Part shown: piece after piece, positions 27,877-37,160 of the stretch
Numbering within the stretch: the first letter of the stretch is position 1
Layout: each line of letters starts with the position of its first letter
Position numbers and translations under genes: made by a program
Assembly (NCBI RefSeq): GCF_950097975.1
Contig: NZ_CATNHF010000012.1
Coordinates: 310,001 to 374,000, forward strand
Length of the DNA stretch: 64,000 nt
DNA from: Microbacterium sp. T2.11-28
Lineage (GTDB): Bacteria; Actinomycetota; Actinomycetes; Actinomycetales; Microbacteriaceae
Direction: 5' to 3'
Notes under the pieces: model-generated
The model's input: only the letters and a program-made list of their open reading frames with translations
Database searches by the model: none
What the model was told of the DNA's origin: nothing

Positions 27877-28137
27877 TCAGATGAGGGCGAGCTCGCGGAG
27901 CTTCGCGGCCACGTCGTCGTTGGTCGGCTCGACGTGGTGGGTCGCGTCGGGGTAGACGACCACCGGGATGTTCATCCGTCCCGAGATCTCGCGCGCCACC
28001 TCGGCAGCGGCGGGCTCCGCCTCGAGGTCGACATAGGTGTACGAGACACCGAGATCATCCAGCTGCGCCTTCGTGCGGCGGCAGTCACGGCACCAGTCGG
28101 CGCCGAACATCGTGAGGGTCTTGTCGTGCGAAGTCAT
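27877..28137 (-). CDS. Glutaredoxin/mycoredoxin-like thiol-disulfide protein
   Basis: This is an 86-residue protein of the glutaredoxin fold. The active site reads WCRDCRR near residue 15, a CxxC motif. A cis-proline segment (MNIPVVV) and a C-terminal helix complete the fold. In actinobacteria such proteins (mycoredoxin/NrdH-like) reduce mycothiol mixed disulfides or partner enzymes. The CRDC motif differs from the CGYC of Mrx1, so the exact redox partner is uncertain. GGGGAG lies nine bases before the ATG. Confidence 0.88.
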   Translation of the reverse strand: MTSHDKTLTMFGADWCRDCRRTKAQLDDLGVSYTYVDLEAEPAAAEVAREISGRMNIPVVVYPDATHHVEPTNDDVAAKLRELALI

Positions 28138-28279
28138 CCCTCCATTCTCCCCGCTGTGCACAGGGTCGGGCGCGTTCGCCCGTCGTTCAGGTCGACGTGC
28201 GACGATAGACGGCACTGCATGTCGGCGCGGCCGCGGCAGCTCGACCGTTCCAGCACGACCACGGGGGAAAGCCATCGAC

Positions 28280-29428
28280 CTGTCGATCATCGTGCCGACC
28301 TACAACGAAGCTCCGAACGTCGCGGAGCTGGTCCGTCGCGTCGCCGTCGCCGTCGAGCGCCTGGACGCGGTGCGCGACGCCGAGATCATCTTCGTCGACG
28401 ACAGCACCGACGACACCCCCGACGTGATCCGCGAAGTTGCCGCCACCTCCTCCCTCCCGGTTCGTCTCATCCACCGCACCGTCCACACGGGCGGACTCGG
28501 CGGCGCGGTCATCGAGGGGATGCGCGCGGCCGCCTCGGACTCGTGCCTCGTGATGGACGGCGACCTGCAGCATCCGCCCGAGGAGATCCCCGCGCTCGTC
28601 GAGCGCTTCGGCGCCGGCGACGTCGACGTCGTCGTCGCCTCGCGCTACGCCGGCGGCGGCACCGCCCACGGGCTCGCCGACCGCACCCGGGTGCTGGTGT
28701 CCAAGGTCTCCACCGCGATCACCAAGTCGATGTTCCCCGTGCGGCTGCGCGACATCACCGACCCGATGACGGGGTTCTTCCTCATCTCGCGCTCGGCGAT
28801 CGACCTCGACGGGCTTCGCCCGCGCGGCTTCAAGATCCTGCTCGAGATCCTCGTCCGCCGCGCCTACCGCGTCGCGGAGATCCCGTTCCACTTCGCCGAC
28901 CGGCACGCCGGCGAGTCGAAGGCGTCGGTGCGCCAGGGAGTGCATTTCCTCACCCAGCTGACGGCGCTGCGCTTCGGGAAGATGTCCCTGTTCGCCGTCA
29001 TCGGCGGACTCGGGGCGGTCGCCAACATCCTCATCGTCTGGGCGCTCACCCAGTGGGGCGTCGACTACATCGTCGCGGCGATCATCGCGGCCGAGGCCAC
29101 GATCATCGGCAACTTCCTGCTCATCGAGCGGTTCGTCTTCTCCGACATGCGCGGCCAGGCCTCGGGGGTGTGGTCCCGGTTCGCGAAGTCGTTCGCCTTC
29201 AACAACGCCGAGGCGGTCATCCGCATCCCGATCGTCGCGCTCATGGTCGAGTCGGGACACATCTCCGCCGTCGTCGCCACCGCCATCACGCTCGTCGTGG
29301 CGTTCGTCGTGCGCTTCGTGTTCCACTCGCTCGTGGTCTACGCGCCGCGCAAGGCGGGGCCGACGACCCCCGTGCGCGCCACGATGGAGAAGCTCGACGA
29401 GCAGGCGATGCAGCCGGGCGAGCTCTGA
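28280..29428 (+). CDS. GT2 glycosyltransferase fused to GtrA membrane domain
   Basis: Residues 1-230 form a polyprenol-phosphate mannose synthase-like GT2 domain: LSIIVPTYNEAPNV, the DDSTDDTPDVI region, VMDGDLQHPPEEIP (the DxD-type metal site) and DPMTGFFLISRSAI. Four membrane segments of a GtrA-like domain follow (about 250-370). The protein would move a sugar from a nucleotide donor to polyprenyl phosphate, with the GtrA part assisting transport. No ATG, GTG or TTG lies between the divergent glutaredoxin start and the GT2 core. A strong GGGGG at 28263-28267 sits six bases before an ATC (28274) and 12 before the CTG used here (28280), so the start is uncertain. The stop abuts that of the convergent gene. 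Confidence 0.85.
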   Translation: MSIIVPTYNEAPNVAELVRRVAVAVERLDAVRDAEIIFVDDSTDDTPDVIREVAATSSLPVRLIHRTVHTGGLGGAVIEGMRAAASDSCLVMDGDLQHPPEEIPALVERFGAGDVDVVVASRYAGGGTAHGLADRTRVLVSKVSTAITKSMFPVRLRDITDPMTGFFLISRSAIDLDGLRPRGFKILLEILVRRAYRVAEIPFHFADRHAGESKASVRQGVHFLTQLTALRFGKMSLFAVIGGLGAVANILIVWALTQWGVDYIVAAIIAAEATIIGNFLLIERFVFSDMRGQASGVWSRFAKSFAFNNAEAVIRIPIVALMVESGHISAVVATAITLVVAFVVRFVFHSLVVYAPRKAGPTTPVRATMEKLDEQAMQPGEL

Positions 29429-29782
29429 TCAGGACGCCGTCGCGTCGGTCGCGGCGACGGCGCGCTTGACCCGCAGGGCCCGCCCCGAGATCGAGACCAC
29501 ACGGAAGACCGCAGCTTCCAGGGGCGTGTCGATGTCGAGGGGGTGGATGGACACCTCGATCTCGTTGCCGTCGAGGAGGAAGATCCCGCGGTGGGGCGCG
29601 AACGTGACCACCGAGTAGGTGCGGGTGCGGGCGCGACCCCGAGGGTCGTCGTCGGCGCCGGCGAGCGCGGCACGCAGCGCATCGTCGTCTTCGACCACGT
29701 CGGCCGCGCGGCGCGTGACCGGGAGAAGGGCGATGACCTGCCCGATGAAGAGCTCTTCACCGGGCAGGTCTGTGGCCATCAT
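29429..29782 (-). CDS. Hypothetical protein, small beta-rich
   Basis: This 117-residue protein matches no family I recognise. The N-terminal third is helical with acidic stretches (VVEDDDALRAAL); the C-terminal part alternates hydrophobic residues in short beta strands (TYSVVTFAPHRGIFLLDG, VFRVVSISGRALRV). No signal peptide or membrane segment is seen. Two adjacent ATG codons start it, without a strong ribosome site. It lies 24 bp after the nucleotidyltransferase gene and is probably translated from the same message. Its stop directly abuts that of the convergent GT2 gene, the two forming TGATCA. Confidence 0.65.
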   Translation of the reverse strand: MMATDLPGEELFIGQVIALLPVTRRAADVVEDDDALRAALAGADDDPRGRARTRTYSVVTFAPHRGIFLLDGNEIEVSIHPLDIDTPLEAAVFRVVSISGRALRVKRAVAATDATAS

Positions 29783-29806
29783 GCAGGCCGCTCGTCGACT
29801 CGGCCG

Positions 29807-30268
29807 TCAGGCCGAGGCCGCACGTTCGTCGTAGTCGTGCAGCGTCTCGGCCGTGACGACCTCGAGAGCGCGCCGCAGCTGCGAGCTGGACGTGTGGGCC
29901 GTGTACGGGAAGTACACGACCTCGACCCCCACCTCTGCGAACTCGCGCTCCAGACGCAGCCCCTTCTCGGTGCCACGCCAGTCGTCGCCCTTGAAGAAGT
30001 GCGTGAAGCCGACCTGACGCCAGACGTCGAGCTTGTCGGGCACGTCTTCGACGTGGACGTGATCGACGTAGCGGACCGAACGGACGATCTCCGCCCGCTC
30101 GGACGTCGGGATGAACGGCTGGACGCCCTTCACCTCGCGCAGCATCTCGTCGCTCACGACCCCGGCGATCAGCAGATCGCACTGCTCCTTCGCATGGCGA
30201 AGGATATTGAGGTGCCCGACGTGGAACAGATCGAACGCCCCAGCGGCATAACCAATGCGTGTAGCCAT
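29807..30268 (-). CDS. TagD-like cytidylyltransferase (CDP-alcohol forming)
   Basis: This 153-residue enzyme of the nucleotidyltransferase superfamily has the HxGH motif in GAFDLFHVGHLN near residue 10, followed by a VVSDEML loop, and a late SSSQLRR segment where the family has the ISTTxI-type motif. Closest in pattern are glycerol-3-phosphate cytidylyltransferase (TagD) and relatives that join CTP to an alcohol phosphate. GGGGGAAG lies just before the ATG. It precedes the hypothetical gene at 29782 and sits beside a fucose-sugar module. A CDP-alcohol phosphatidyltransferase gene lies nearby at 35164. Confidence 0.88.
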   Translation of the reverse strand: MATRIGYAAGAFDLFHVGHLNILRHAKEQCDLLIAGVVSDEMLREVKGVQPFIPTSERAEIVRSVRYVDHVHVEDVPDKLDVWRQVGFTHFFKGDDWRGTEKGLRLEREFAEVGVEVVYFPYTAHTSSSQLRRALEVVTAETLHDYDERAASA

Positions 30269-30381
30269 GACTTCCCCCAAAGTCTCAGCGGTATCAACGC
30301 GCAGACCCCCCAGCCTGCACTACCCCGCGCTCAGTGTATCCACAAATCCCACTCGCGTGGGAGAGCGGATTCCCGCGGCCC

Positions 30382-31356
30382 TCAGCCGCGGACGGTGGCG
30401 TGGTGCTCGCGGTACCACGCGACGGTGCGCTCGAGCCCCTCGCGGAGGTCGATCTGCGACCGCCATCCGGCATCCGACAGCCGCGACACGTCGAGCAGCT
30501 TCTGCGGCGTGCCGTCGGGCTTCGAGGTGTCCCACTCCGTCTCGCCCTCGTAGCCGACGACCTCGGCGATCGTCTCCGCGATCTCGCGGATCGTCACGTC
30601 GCTGCCGGTTCCCACGTTCACGTGCTCCGGGCCGTCGTAGTGCTCCAGGAGGTGCAGCAGCGCGGCGGCGAGGTCGTCGGAGTGCAGGAACTCGCGTCGC
30701 GGCGTCCCGGTTCCCCAGTTCGTCACCGACGGAGTCCCGGCCGCAGCGGCCTCGTCGTACCGGCGGATGAGCGCGGGGAGCACGTGAGAGCCCAGCGGCG
30801 AGAAGTTGTCGTTCGGCCCGTAGAGGTTCGTCGGCATCGCCGAGATCCACGGCAGGCCGTCCTGACGGCGCACCGACTGGACGTGCATGATCCCGGCGAT
30901 CTTCGCGATCGCGTAGGCGTCGTTGGTCGGCTCGAGGTGCCCCGTGAGCAGGGCGTCCTCGCGGATGGGCTGCGGCGCGAACTTCGGATAGATGCACGAG
31001 GACCCGAGGAACAGCAGCCGCTCGACGCCCACCTCCCGGGCGGCGTCCATCACGTTCGTCTGGATGCGCAGGTTGTCGCTGAGGAAGTCGACCGGATAGG
31101 TGCTGTTGGCGAGGATGCCCCCCACCTTCGCGGCGGCCAGCACGACGTAGCGCGGGGCGTTCTCGCGGAAGAACGCGAACACCGCATCGCGGTCCTTCAG
31201 ATCCAGCTCGGCGGAGCGGCGCCCGATCAGGTTGCCGAACCCGGCGCCCTCGAGCGCCCGCCACACGGCACTTCCGGCGAGGCCGGAGTGCCCGGCCACG
31301 TAGAAGGGCGCATCGCGGTCGAGGGGCCCCGGCGTGAACTCGACCCCGTCGCTCAT
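30382..31356 (-). CDS. fcl: GDP-L-fucose synthase
   Basis: This 324-residue short-chain dehydrogenase converts GDP-4-keto-6-deoxymannose to GDP-L-fucose (epimerase and reductase). Motifs are the Rossmann [16 protein letters not shown], the serine in LGSSCIYP and the catalytic YAIAK, plus the substrate segment NLYGPNDNF. Its ATG overlaps the stop of gmd by four bases (ATGA), so the two steps are made together. It supplies fucose for the surface polysaccharide. Confidence 0.97.
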   Translation of the reverse strand: MSDGVEFTPGPLDRDAPFYVAGHSGLAGSAVWRALEGAGFGNLIGRRSAELDLKDRDAVFAFFRENAPRYVVLAAAKVGGILANSTYPVDFLSDNLRIQTNVMDAAREVGVERLLFLGSSCIYPKFAPQPIREDALLTGHLEPTNDAYAIAKIAGIMHVQSVRRQDGLPWISAMPTNLYGPNDNFSPLGSHVLPALIRRYDEAAAAGTPSVTNWGTGTPRREFLHSDDLAAALLHLLEHYDGPEHVNVGTGSDVTIREIAETIAEVVGYEGETEWDTSKPDGTPQKLLDVSRLSDAGWRSQIDLREGLERTVAWYREHHATVRG

Positions 31357-32384
31357 GACAGCGGCCAGCCGGCCAGCGGCACGCGGTCGATCCACGGCGA
31401 CCCGGCGTGCTCCAGGGCCTTGATGTCGGCGTCGACCATGAGCCGGGCGAGATCCAGCGGACCGACCGTCGCCTTCCAGCCGAGCTTCTCCTCGGCCTTC
31501 GACGGGTCGCCGATGAGGGGGTCCACCTCGGTCGGGCGCAGGTAGCGCTCGTCGAAGCGGACGTGGTCCTCCCAGTTGAGGCCCGCGTGCGAGAACGCCG
31601 TCTCGAGGAACTCCCGCACCGTGATGCCGACGCCGGTGGCCAGCACGAAGTCGTCGGGCTCGTCGACCTGCAGCATGCGCCACATGCCCTCGACGTACTC
31701 GGCGGCGTATCCCCAGTCGCGGATCGCGTCGAGGTTGCCCATGTAGACATGGTCCTGGCGTCCGGCCTTGATCGCGGCGACCGCGCGGGTGATCTTGCGC
31801 GTCACGAACGTCTCGCCGCGGCGGGGCGACTCGTGGTTGAACAGGATGCCGTTGGTGGCGAACATCCCGTACGCCTCGCGGTAGTTCTTGGTGATCCAGA
31901 AGCTGTAGAGCTTCGCGGCCGCGTACGGCGAGCGCGGGTAGAACGGCGTGGTCTCGCTCTGCGGCGGCGGCGTCGCACCGTACAGCTCCGAGGACGACGC
32001 CTGGTAGAACCGCGTGTCGATGCCCGACATGCGCACCGCTTCGAGCACGCGGATCGAGCCGGTGCCCGTCGTGTCGGCGGTGTGCTCGGGCTCGTCGAAC
32101 GAGACCCGCACGTGCGACTGGGCGGCGAGGTTGTAGACCTCGTCCGGGTTGATGCTGGCGAGCAGCGTCGTCAGCCGGGCGCCGTCGCTGAGGTCGCCGT
32201 AGTGCAGGAACAGCTTGGCCGACGGGTCGTGCGGGTCGACGTAGAGATGGTCGATGCGCGATGTGTTGAACGTCGAGGCGCGGCGGATGAGACCGTGCAC
32301 CTCGTAGCCCTTGCCCAACAGCAGCTCGGCCAGGTACGACCCGTCCTGCCCCGTGATGCCCGTGATGAATGCGCGTTTGGTCAC
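31353..32384 (-). CDS. gmd: GDP-mannose 4,6-dehydratase
   Basis: This 343-residue dehydratase takes GDP-D-mannose to GDP-4-keto-6-deoxymannose with bound NADP. The start [19 protein letters not shown] is the cofactor loop. The active site shows SSSELYG, with the Tyr/Lys pair in [28 protein letters not shown] is the substrate-binding stretch typical of GMD. It is the first gene of the fucose pair. A 103-bp spacer separates it from the upstream polymerase gene on the same strand. Confidence 0.97.
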   Translation of the reverse strand: MTKRAFITGITGQDGSYLAELLLGKGYEVHGLIRRASTFNTSRIDHLYVDPHDPSAKLFLHYGDLSDGARLTTLLASINPDEVYNLAAQSHVRVSFDEPEHTADTTGTGSIRVLEAVRMSGIDTRFYQASSSELYGATPPPQSETTPFYPRSPYAAAKLYSFWITKNYREAYGMFATNGILFNHESPRRGETFVTRKITRAVAAIKAGRQDHVYMGNLDAIRDWGYAAEYVEGMWRMLQVDEPDDFVLATGVGITVREFLETAFSHAGLNWEDHVRFDERYLRPTEVDPLIGDPSKAEEKLGWKATVGPLDLARLMVDADIKALEHAGSPWIDRVPLAGWPLS

Positions 32385-32487
32385 GTGTGACCCTCCTGTG
32401 GATTCGATCGTGCAACGGTCGACCGGATGCGCGCCCCCTGCGCGGGCCGTCCCCGAAGCCCCCTGCAGGCGATACTAGCGGGCGTTT

Positions 32488-33888
32488 TTACCCGCTCGGA
32501 GCGGGAGCCCGCTCGCGCACCGAGATGAACAGCAGCGAACCGATGAGCATGACCAGGATGCCGGTGGCCTGCAGCCACGATCCGCGCAGCAGGATCAGCA
32601 GGTAGAACGGGAACACCGCGCCGGCGATCTCGACGATCGGCGAGGGGTTGCCCTCGCGGAAGCGCACATCCAGACGGCCGAGGAAGTACGCGAGAACGAG
32701 CGAGCCGACCACCACGCCGATAAACCCGAAGCTGAGCAGGAGCTCGGCCCAGATCGGTGCGGACAGGTTGGTGAAGCCGTACTCGCGGAACTCCGCCAGC
32801 AGCACCCCAGAGCCGGTGGGCTTGTCGCGCCAGATCGACCGCGGCACCCAGAAGAAGAGGATCCCCAGGAACTGCCGGGCGAAGCGGAAGGGCATGGTCG
32901 CGTCGTAGAGGATCGCGTTCGACAGCTGGCCGAACGCGTCGTAGTCGCCGTTGCCCTCGTACTCGGCGAGGAAGCCGGTGCGCTCGTTGTTGACGACGTT
33001 GAGGCGCCGGAACATGTCGGCGATCGGGAAGAGGAACAGCAGGCCGAAGACGATCCCGAGCATCATCACCGACGTCCGCACCCGGGTGCGGAACGCGCCC
33101 AGCGGGCCGAGGAAACTGCCCCACACGACGCCGAAATGGTAGCGGGCGCTGGAGATCGGGTTGGTGATGAACATCGCCACCAGCGTCGTGATCCACGCGA
33201 TCCACCGGGGCCCCTTGCCGGTGGCCCCGCGTGCGAAGTGCCACCAGCCGTGGGCGGCGATGAGGATCGGGAAGCTCGACACCGCCCCGATCATGGCGTT
33301 GGTCGTGGGGTCGGGCCAGCGCGCGTTCTCGACGAGCGAGAACTCCGCGCGGCTCGAGAAGAGCACCCCCACCCCGAGGCTGGCCACGTAGTACGCGGAT
33401 GCCGCGAGGGCGACGAGGGTGAGGATTCCCAGGCGCCCGCGGCTGATGCCCAGGCGCTCGGTCGAGGCCGCGAAGGCGACCTTCCGGCGATGCGCCAGGG
33501 CGAAGCCCACCGCGAACGACGCGATCCCGAGCACCCCCGTGGCCGCCGTGACCATGTCGAGCTGGGGATCGAGGCCCGCCGTGGTGGTCGCCATCGCGTC
33601 GGCGCGCAGCTGCACCGTCGGGGCGAGGCCGAAGAACACGTAGGCGAAGAGCCAGAAGATGAACTCGAACATGCGGCGCTCGCCGCGGGCGATCAGCACG
33701 GCCAGGCGGATGGCGGCGACGAACAGGACGCCGAAGGTGACCGCCCACGCCGAGCTGCGCCCCGAGTCCGGGCTCGTGAGCACGAAGATCGGGACGACGA
33801 TCCCCAGCGCGATGAAGGCCAGGAATCCGAGCACGAGGACGAGCGTGCCCTCGCGGTGCTCCGCGGTGCGCGTCTCGGTGGTGGTCAT
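32488..33888 (-). CDS. Wzy-like oligosaccharide repeat-unit polymerase
   Basis: This 466-residue integral membrane protein has about 12 hydrophobic segments and a large extracytoplasmic loop (about 280-370) containing NNERTGFLAEYEGNGDY. That layout fits O-antigen/exopolysaccharide polymerases, which link lipid-borne repeat units outside the membrane. Sequence conservation in the family is poor, so the call rests on topology, loop position and neighbours (flippase immediately upstream, overlapping ATGA). The coding end contains the palindrome CCCGCTCGGAGCGGG just before the TAA stop. Confidence 0.75.
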   Translation of the reverse strand: MTTTETRTAEHREGTLVLVLGFLAFIALGIVVPIFVLTSPDSGRSSAWAVTFGVLFVAAIRLAVLIARGERRMFEFIFWLFAYVFFGLAPTVQLRADAMATTTAGLDPQLDMVTAATGVLGIASFAVGFALAHRRKVAFAASTERLGISRGRLGILTLVALAASAYYVASLGVGVLFSSRAEFSLVENARWPDPTTNAMIGAVSSFPILIAAHGWWHFARGATGKGPRWIAWITTLVAMFITNPISSARYHFGVVWGSFLGPLGAFRTRVRTSVMMLGIVFGLLFLFPIADMFRRLNVVNNERTGFLAEYEGNGDYDAFGQLSNAILYDATMPFRFARQFLGILFFWVPRSIWRDKPTGSGVLLAEFREYGFTNLSAPIWAELLLSFGFIGVVVGSLVLAYFLGRLDVRFREGNPSPIVEIAGAVFPFYLLILLRGSWLQATGILVMLIGSLLFISVRERAPAPSG

Positions 33889-35150
33889 CCGTGGTCCGTG
33901 TGGGGGGTGTCGTCCGGGCCCGGCGCGCCATCCGCATCGGGCCCGCGCTGTTCGCGCCGTCGCGCCCGAGTCTCCCACACGAGGCCCACCACCACGCTCA
34001 GCGCGACGGCCGCGGCGAAGCCCCAGGCGGCGCCGGCGGCCGCCATCGCGAACGCGAGCGCCATCGGCAGCACCAGCGTCGCGCCGGCGAGGAACCCGCG
34101 CATCGCCGTCGAGGACGTGTGGCGGGCCGCGGCGCGGAAGTGCGCGAGGAGCGCCGTGTAGGCCACCATCGCCAGACCCTGCACGGCGTACGGCCAGCGG
34201 AGGTCGGCGGCGACGTCCCACGTCGCGCCGAGCACCAGGCGCCCGATCTCGTCGGGCAGCAGCAGCACGACGCCGCTCCAGACCACGCAGATCCCGGTGA
34301 GGATCAGCGCGGTCTCGCGCAGGCGCGACCGGTAGCGCCGGCTCCCGCGACTGCGCACGAGGTCGGGGACCACCGCGATGCGGACCGCGTTGAAGGCGGT
34401 GTTGAGCGGGGAGAACAGCAGCGACGCGCCGCGGAGGGCCGCGACCCCCGCGACTCCCAGGGGTCCCGCGAGGAGGAACCACACGACCGTGTTCGACAGG
34501 TTGAGGCTCGCGTACTCGCCCGAGAACCGCACCGCGATGTCCCGGTTGGCGACGATCCAGCGCGCCCCGGAGACCGGTCGCGGCAGGACCCGGGCGTAGG
34601 CGATCGCGACGATCATCGCCACCACGCCGCCGGCGGTCCAGGCGGCTGCGACGGTCCAGGCGGGGGCCGAGACGGCGACCAGCCACACCATGACCGGCAG
34701 GGCGACGACGGCCCAGACCGCATCGGAGACCAGCGCATGCCCGGACCGGGCCCGCGCGATGAGGATGTAGCGGACGATGTCCTGCACGAACACGAGCGGA
34801 CCCGCGACGGCGAGCACCGTCCACATGAGGGGGTCGCCGCCCGCCAGCAGCCCGCACACCGCGAGCGCCACCGCCGAGACCACCCCGACGGCCACCGAGA
34901 CCCCGGCCGCGGAGTCGTCGACGCCGGCGGGGCGCTCCCCGGCCTTCGAGAAGCGCACGAGCAGCACCTCGCCGACGAGCGCGCGCTGGAATCCGAGGAA
35001 GAACAGCAGCAGCACGTAGCCGAGGCTGAAGAGGCCGAACTCGGCGGTGGTCGCGACGCCGGCCACCAGCGCCACGAGGGCGAAGTTCGAGAGGCTCGAG
35101 ACGATCTGGTCGAGGATCGTCACGTAGCGCGAGTGCGCGAAGCGCTTCAC
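33885..35150 (-). CDS. Wzx-like polysaccharide flippase/export membrane protein
   Basis: This 421-residue protein has about 12 membrane segments and a short charged tail (residues 395-421, ending PDDTPHTDHG). The N-terminal pattern MKRFAHSRYVTILDQIVSSLSNFAL resembles MOP-superfamily polysaccharide transporters, which flip lipid-linked repeat units. Identity to well-studied Wzx proteins is likely low. The position, coupled to the Wzy-like gene and 13 bp after the CDP-alcohol transferase gene, supports the role. Confidence 0.78.
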   Translation of the reverse strand: MKRFAHSRYVTILDQIVSSLSNFALVALVAGVATTAEFGLFSLGYVLLLFFLGFQRALVGEVLLVRFSKAGERPAGVDDSAAGVSVAVGVVSAVALAVCGLLAGGDPLMWTVLAVAGPLVFVQDIVRYILIARARSGHALVSDAVWAVVALPVMVWLVAVSAPAWTVAAAWTAGGVVAMIVAIAYARVLPRPVSGARWIVANRDIAVRFSGEYASLNLSNTVVWFLLAGPLGVAGVAALRGASLLFSPLNTAFNAVRIAVVPDLVRSRGSRRYRSRLRETALILTGICVVWSGVVLLLPDEIGRLVLGATWDVAADLRWPYAVQGLAMVAYTALLAHFRAAARHTSSTAMRGFLAGATLVLPMALAFAMAAAGAAWGFAAAVALSVVVGLVWETRARRREQRGPDADGAPGPDDTPHTDHG

Positions 35151-35163
35151 GGCTGCACGCGCC

Positions 35164-35907
35164 TCACGACGGGTTCGATCGGCGCTCGCGATCCTCCCGC
35201 CGCAGGGTGCGCCACCACTTGGCCAGCAGCATCGAGGTCGTGCCCACCTTGGCGAGCGCCGCCAGCGCGTAGATCACGACGAACACCGGGACGACGGCGG
35301 TCAGGAGGTACAGCCAGCACGTGACGCCGTAGTCGACCGGCAGCATGAGCGCCGAGCGCAGCCGCGAGCCGGAGGTCACCTGCGTGCGCGGGGCGCCCGT
35401 GGTGAGCTTCTCGAAGAGGCTTCCCGCGAAGAAGGTCGCCGAGGCGGCCACGACGAACACCGTGCACAGCGTGAAGGCCAGCCACGTTGGGACGGCCTCG
35501 GTCCGCAGCAGGAACGCGAGCGTCGCGATGTGCAGCAGGACGATCCGGATGCCGTCGATGACGTGGTCGAGCCACTCCCCGGCGGCCGACCCGCCCCCGC
35601 GCAGCCGCGCGAGCTGGCCGTCGGCGGAGTCGAAGAAGAAGCCCACCACGAGCGCGACGCCCACCAGCGCGCTCGCCAGGCCGCCCTCCGCCCACACCAG
35701 GAGGTACAGGATGCCGGCGAAGGTGAACAGCGCGCCGATCGCGGTCAGGTGGTTCGGCGTGATGCCGCGCGGCGAGGCGGCGGCGATGACGCGCCCCACG
35801 GGGCGGTTGACGGCCAGCGTGTACAGCGGAACGCCGGTGCGGCGCTTCTGCGCGGCACGCAGCAGCTCGAATCGTTGGCGGAACGTGGACGCGGTCGTGT
35901 CGGTCAT
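35164..35907 (-). CDS. CDP-alcohol phosphatidyltransferase family protein
   Basis: This 247-residue membrane enzyme contains the complete CDP-AP motif: the run starting DSADGQLAR and continuing to GEWLDHVID matches D-x2-DG-x2-AR-x8-G-x3-D-x3-D, so the metal and CDP ligands are intact (about residues 93-118). Several hydrophobic helices surround it. The family transfers a phospho-group between a CDP-linked donor and an alcohol, in phospholipid, inositol-phosphate or teichoic-like pathways. Inside a polysaccharide operon it may modify a lipid-linked glycan or make its lipid. GGGGAAG precedes the ATG. Confidence 0.92.
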   Translation of the reverse strand: MTDTTASTFRQRFELLRAAQKRRTGVPLYTLAVNRPVGRVIAAASPRGITPNHLTAIGALFTFAGILYLLVWAEGGLASALVGVALVVGFFFDSADGQLARLRGGGSAAGEWLDHVIDGIRIVLLHIATLAFLLRTEAVPTWLAFTLCTVFVVAASATFFAGSLFEKLTTGAPRTQVTSGSRLRSALMLPVDYGVTCWLYLLTAVVPVFVVIYALAALAKVGTTSMLLAKWWRTLRREDRERRSNPS

Positions 35908-35972
35908 CTCGTGCTTCCCCTCAGCACTCGCTTCCCCCCGCTCGGCGACGCTCGCTCACGCGGCGACCCCCT

Positions 35973-37160
35973 TCACGGAGAGGTGACGGGACGTCGCTCC
36001 CCGGCGGACGGCCCACCGGCATAGTATCCGTCGAGCAGGTCGCCGATGCGCGCGATCGAGAATCCGCTCTCGATCGCCCGTCGTCCGCGGGCGCCGAGCG
36101 CGCCCCGCGCGGACCCGTCGCGCACGAGCGCACCGATCGTCTCGGCGAGGGCCTCGGCCGTCTCGGGACCGGCCTCCGGCGACGGCGTCGCGGCCCCGGC
36201 GGCCGCCCCCCGCTCCGGGAAGGTGGCGACGGCGTCGCCCAGCCGGTCGGCGATGTGGCACGTCTCGGAGATCACCGTCGGCGTGCCCACCGACAGCGCC
36301 TCGAGCACCGACATGGGGAACGGCTCGCTGAAGCTCGGCAGGACGTAGACGTCGGCGCGCGCCATCCGGTCCCGCCCGGCGCCCGGGGGCACCGCGCCCT
36401 CGTAGCGGATGCGCTGTCCGTGCTCCCAGGCGGCGATGCGGCGCTGCAGCTCGGCGAGGTCTCCCTCGTCGGGCCCGACGACCACGAAGTCGGCGTCCAC
36501 GCCCGCCGCCAGCAGCCGGTGCGCGGCCTCGGCGAACAGCAGCACGCGCTTGCGGGGCTGCAGGCGGGCAAGGAAGAGCACCTCCGGGCGGGCGGAGGCG
36601 TCGCGGGCGATCGGCGACGGCAGCGACACCCCGTTGGGCAGGTCGACGATCCTCACCCGGGGCTCGACGGCACGCAGGCGCCCGGCGTCGGTGTCGGTCA
36701 GGGCGAACGTGCCGGTCGCCCCGCGGAGCACGGGACGCACCCAGCGGTCGAAGATCCGCGCGCGCACGCGTCCGTCGGGCTTGACCATGCCGTGCGGCTG
36801 CAGGAACAGACGGGGGCCGCCGGCCGCGCCCCGCAGCGCGTGCGCGACGGGAAGCGTGATGAGGTCGCGCGCGAGGTGGACATGGACGACGTCGAACTCG
36901 CCGCGACGGCGCAGGAGCGCGCGGCGCAGTCCCGGGGCGACGAGGCCGCTGAAGCCCGCCCCGGGCACGACCTGGCGGGCGGGGAAGAGGTGGACGGTCA
37001 CGCCCTCGGGGGCGAACCGCGCCTCGCCGTCCCATCCCGCGAAGACCTCCACGTGGTAACCGCGCCGCGCGAGCTCGCGCGTCTGCTCGCTCATGACCGC
37101 CAGCGGACCGCCGAAGGCCCCGTCCGCGCTGATGTAGGTGAGGACGTGCGCGATCCTCAT
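35973..37160 (-). CDS. GT4 family glycosyltransferase
   Basis: This 395-residue GT-B enzyme starts MRIAHVLTYIS, with the N-terminal Rossmann containing GGPLAVMSEQTRELARRGY. The C-terminal half has VLFLARLQPRKRV, the phosphate-binding and donor loop, and the signature SEPFPMSVLEALSVGTPTV (E-x7-E region). It would add one sugar to the lipid-linked repeat unit on the cytosolic side. The ATG overlaps the stop of the acetyltransferase gene (ATGA). Downstream, 65 bp separate it from the CDP-alcohol transferase gene. Confidence 0.93.
   Translation of the reverse strand: MRIAHVLTYISADGAFGGPLAVMSEQTRELARRGYHVEVFAGWDGEARFAPEGVTVHLFPARQVVPGAGFSGLVAPGLRRALLRRRGEFDVVHVHLARDLITLPVAHALRGAAGGPRLFLQPHGMVKPDGRVRARIFDRWVRPVLRGATGTFALTDTDAGRLRAVEPRVRIVDLPNGVSLPSPIARDASARPEVLFLARLQPRKRVLLFAEAAHRLLAAGVDADFVVVGPDEGDLAELQRRIAAWEHGQRIRYEGAVPPGAGRDRMARADVYVLPSFSEPFPMSVLEALSVGTPTVISETCHIADRLGDAVATFPERGAAAGAATPSPEAGPETAEALAETIGALVRDGSARGALGARGRRAIESGFSIARIGDLLDGYYAGGPSAGERRPVTSP

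Noticed and set aside
28037..28273. Upstream ATG of the GT2-GtrA frame at 28037
   Set aside because: It would overlap the divergent glutaredoxin gene by about 100 bases and add residues unlike any GT2 N-terminus, with no ribosome site.
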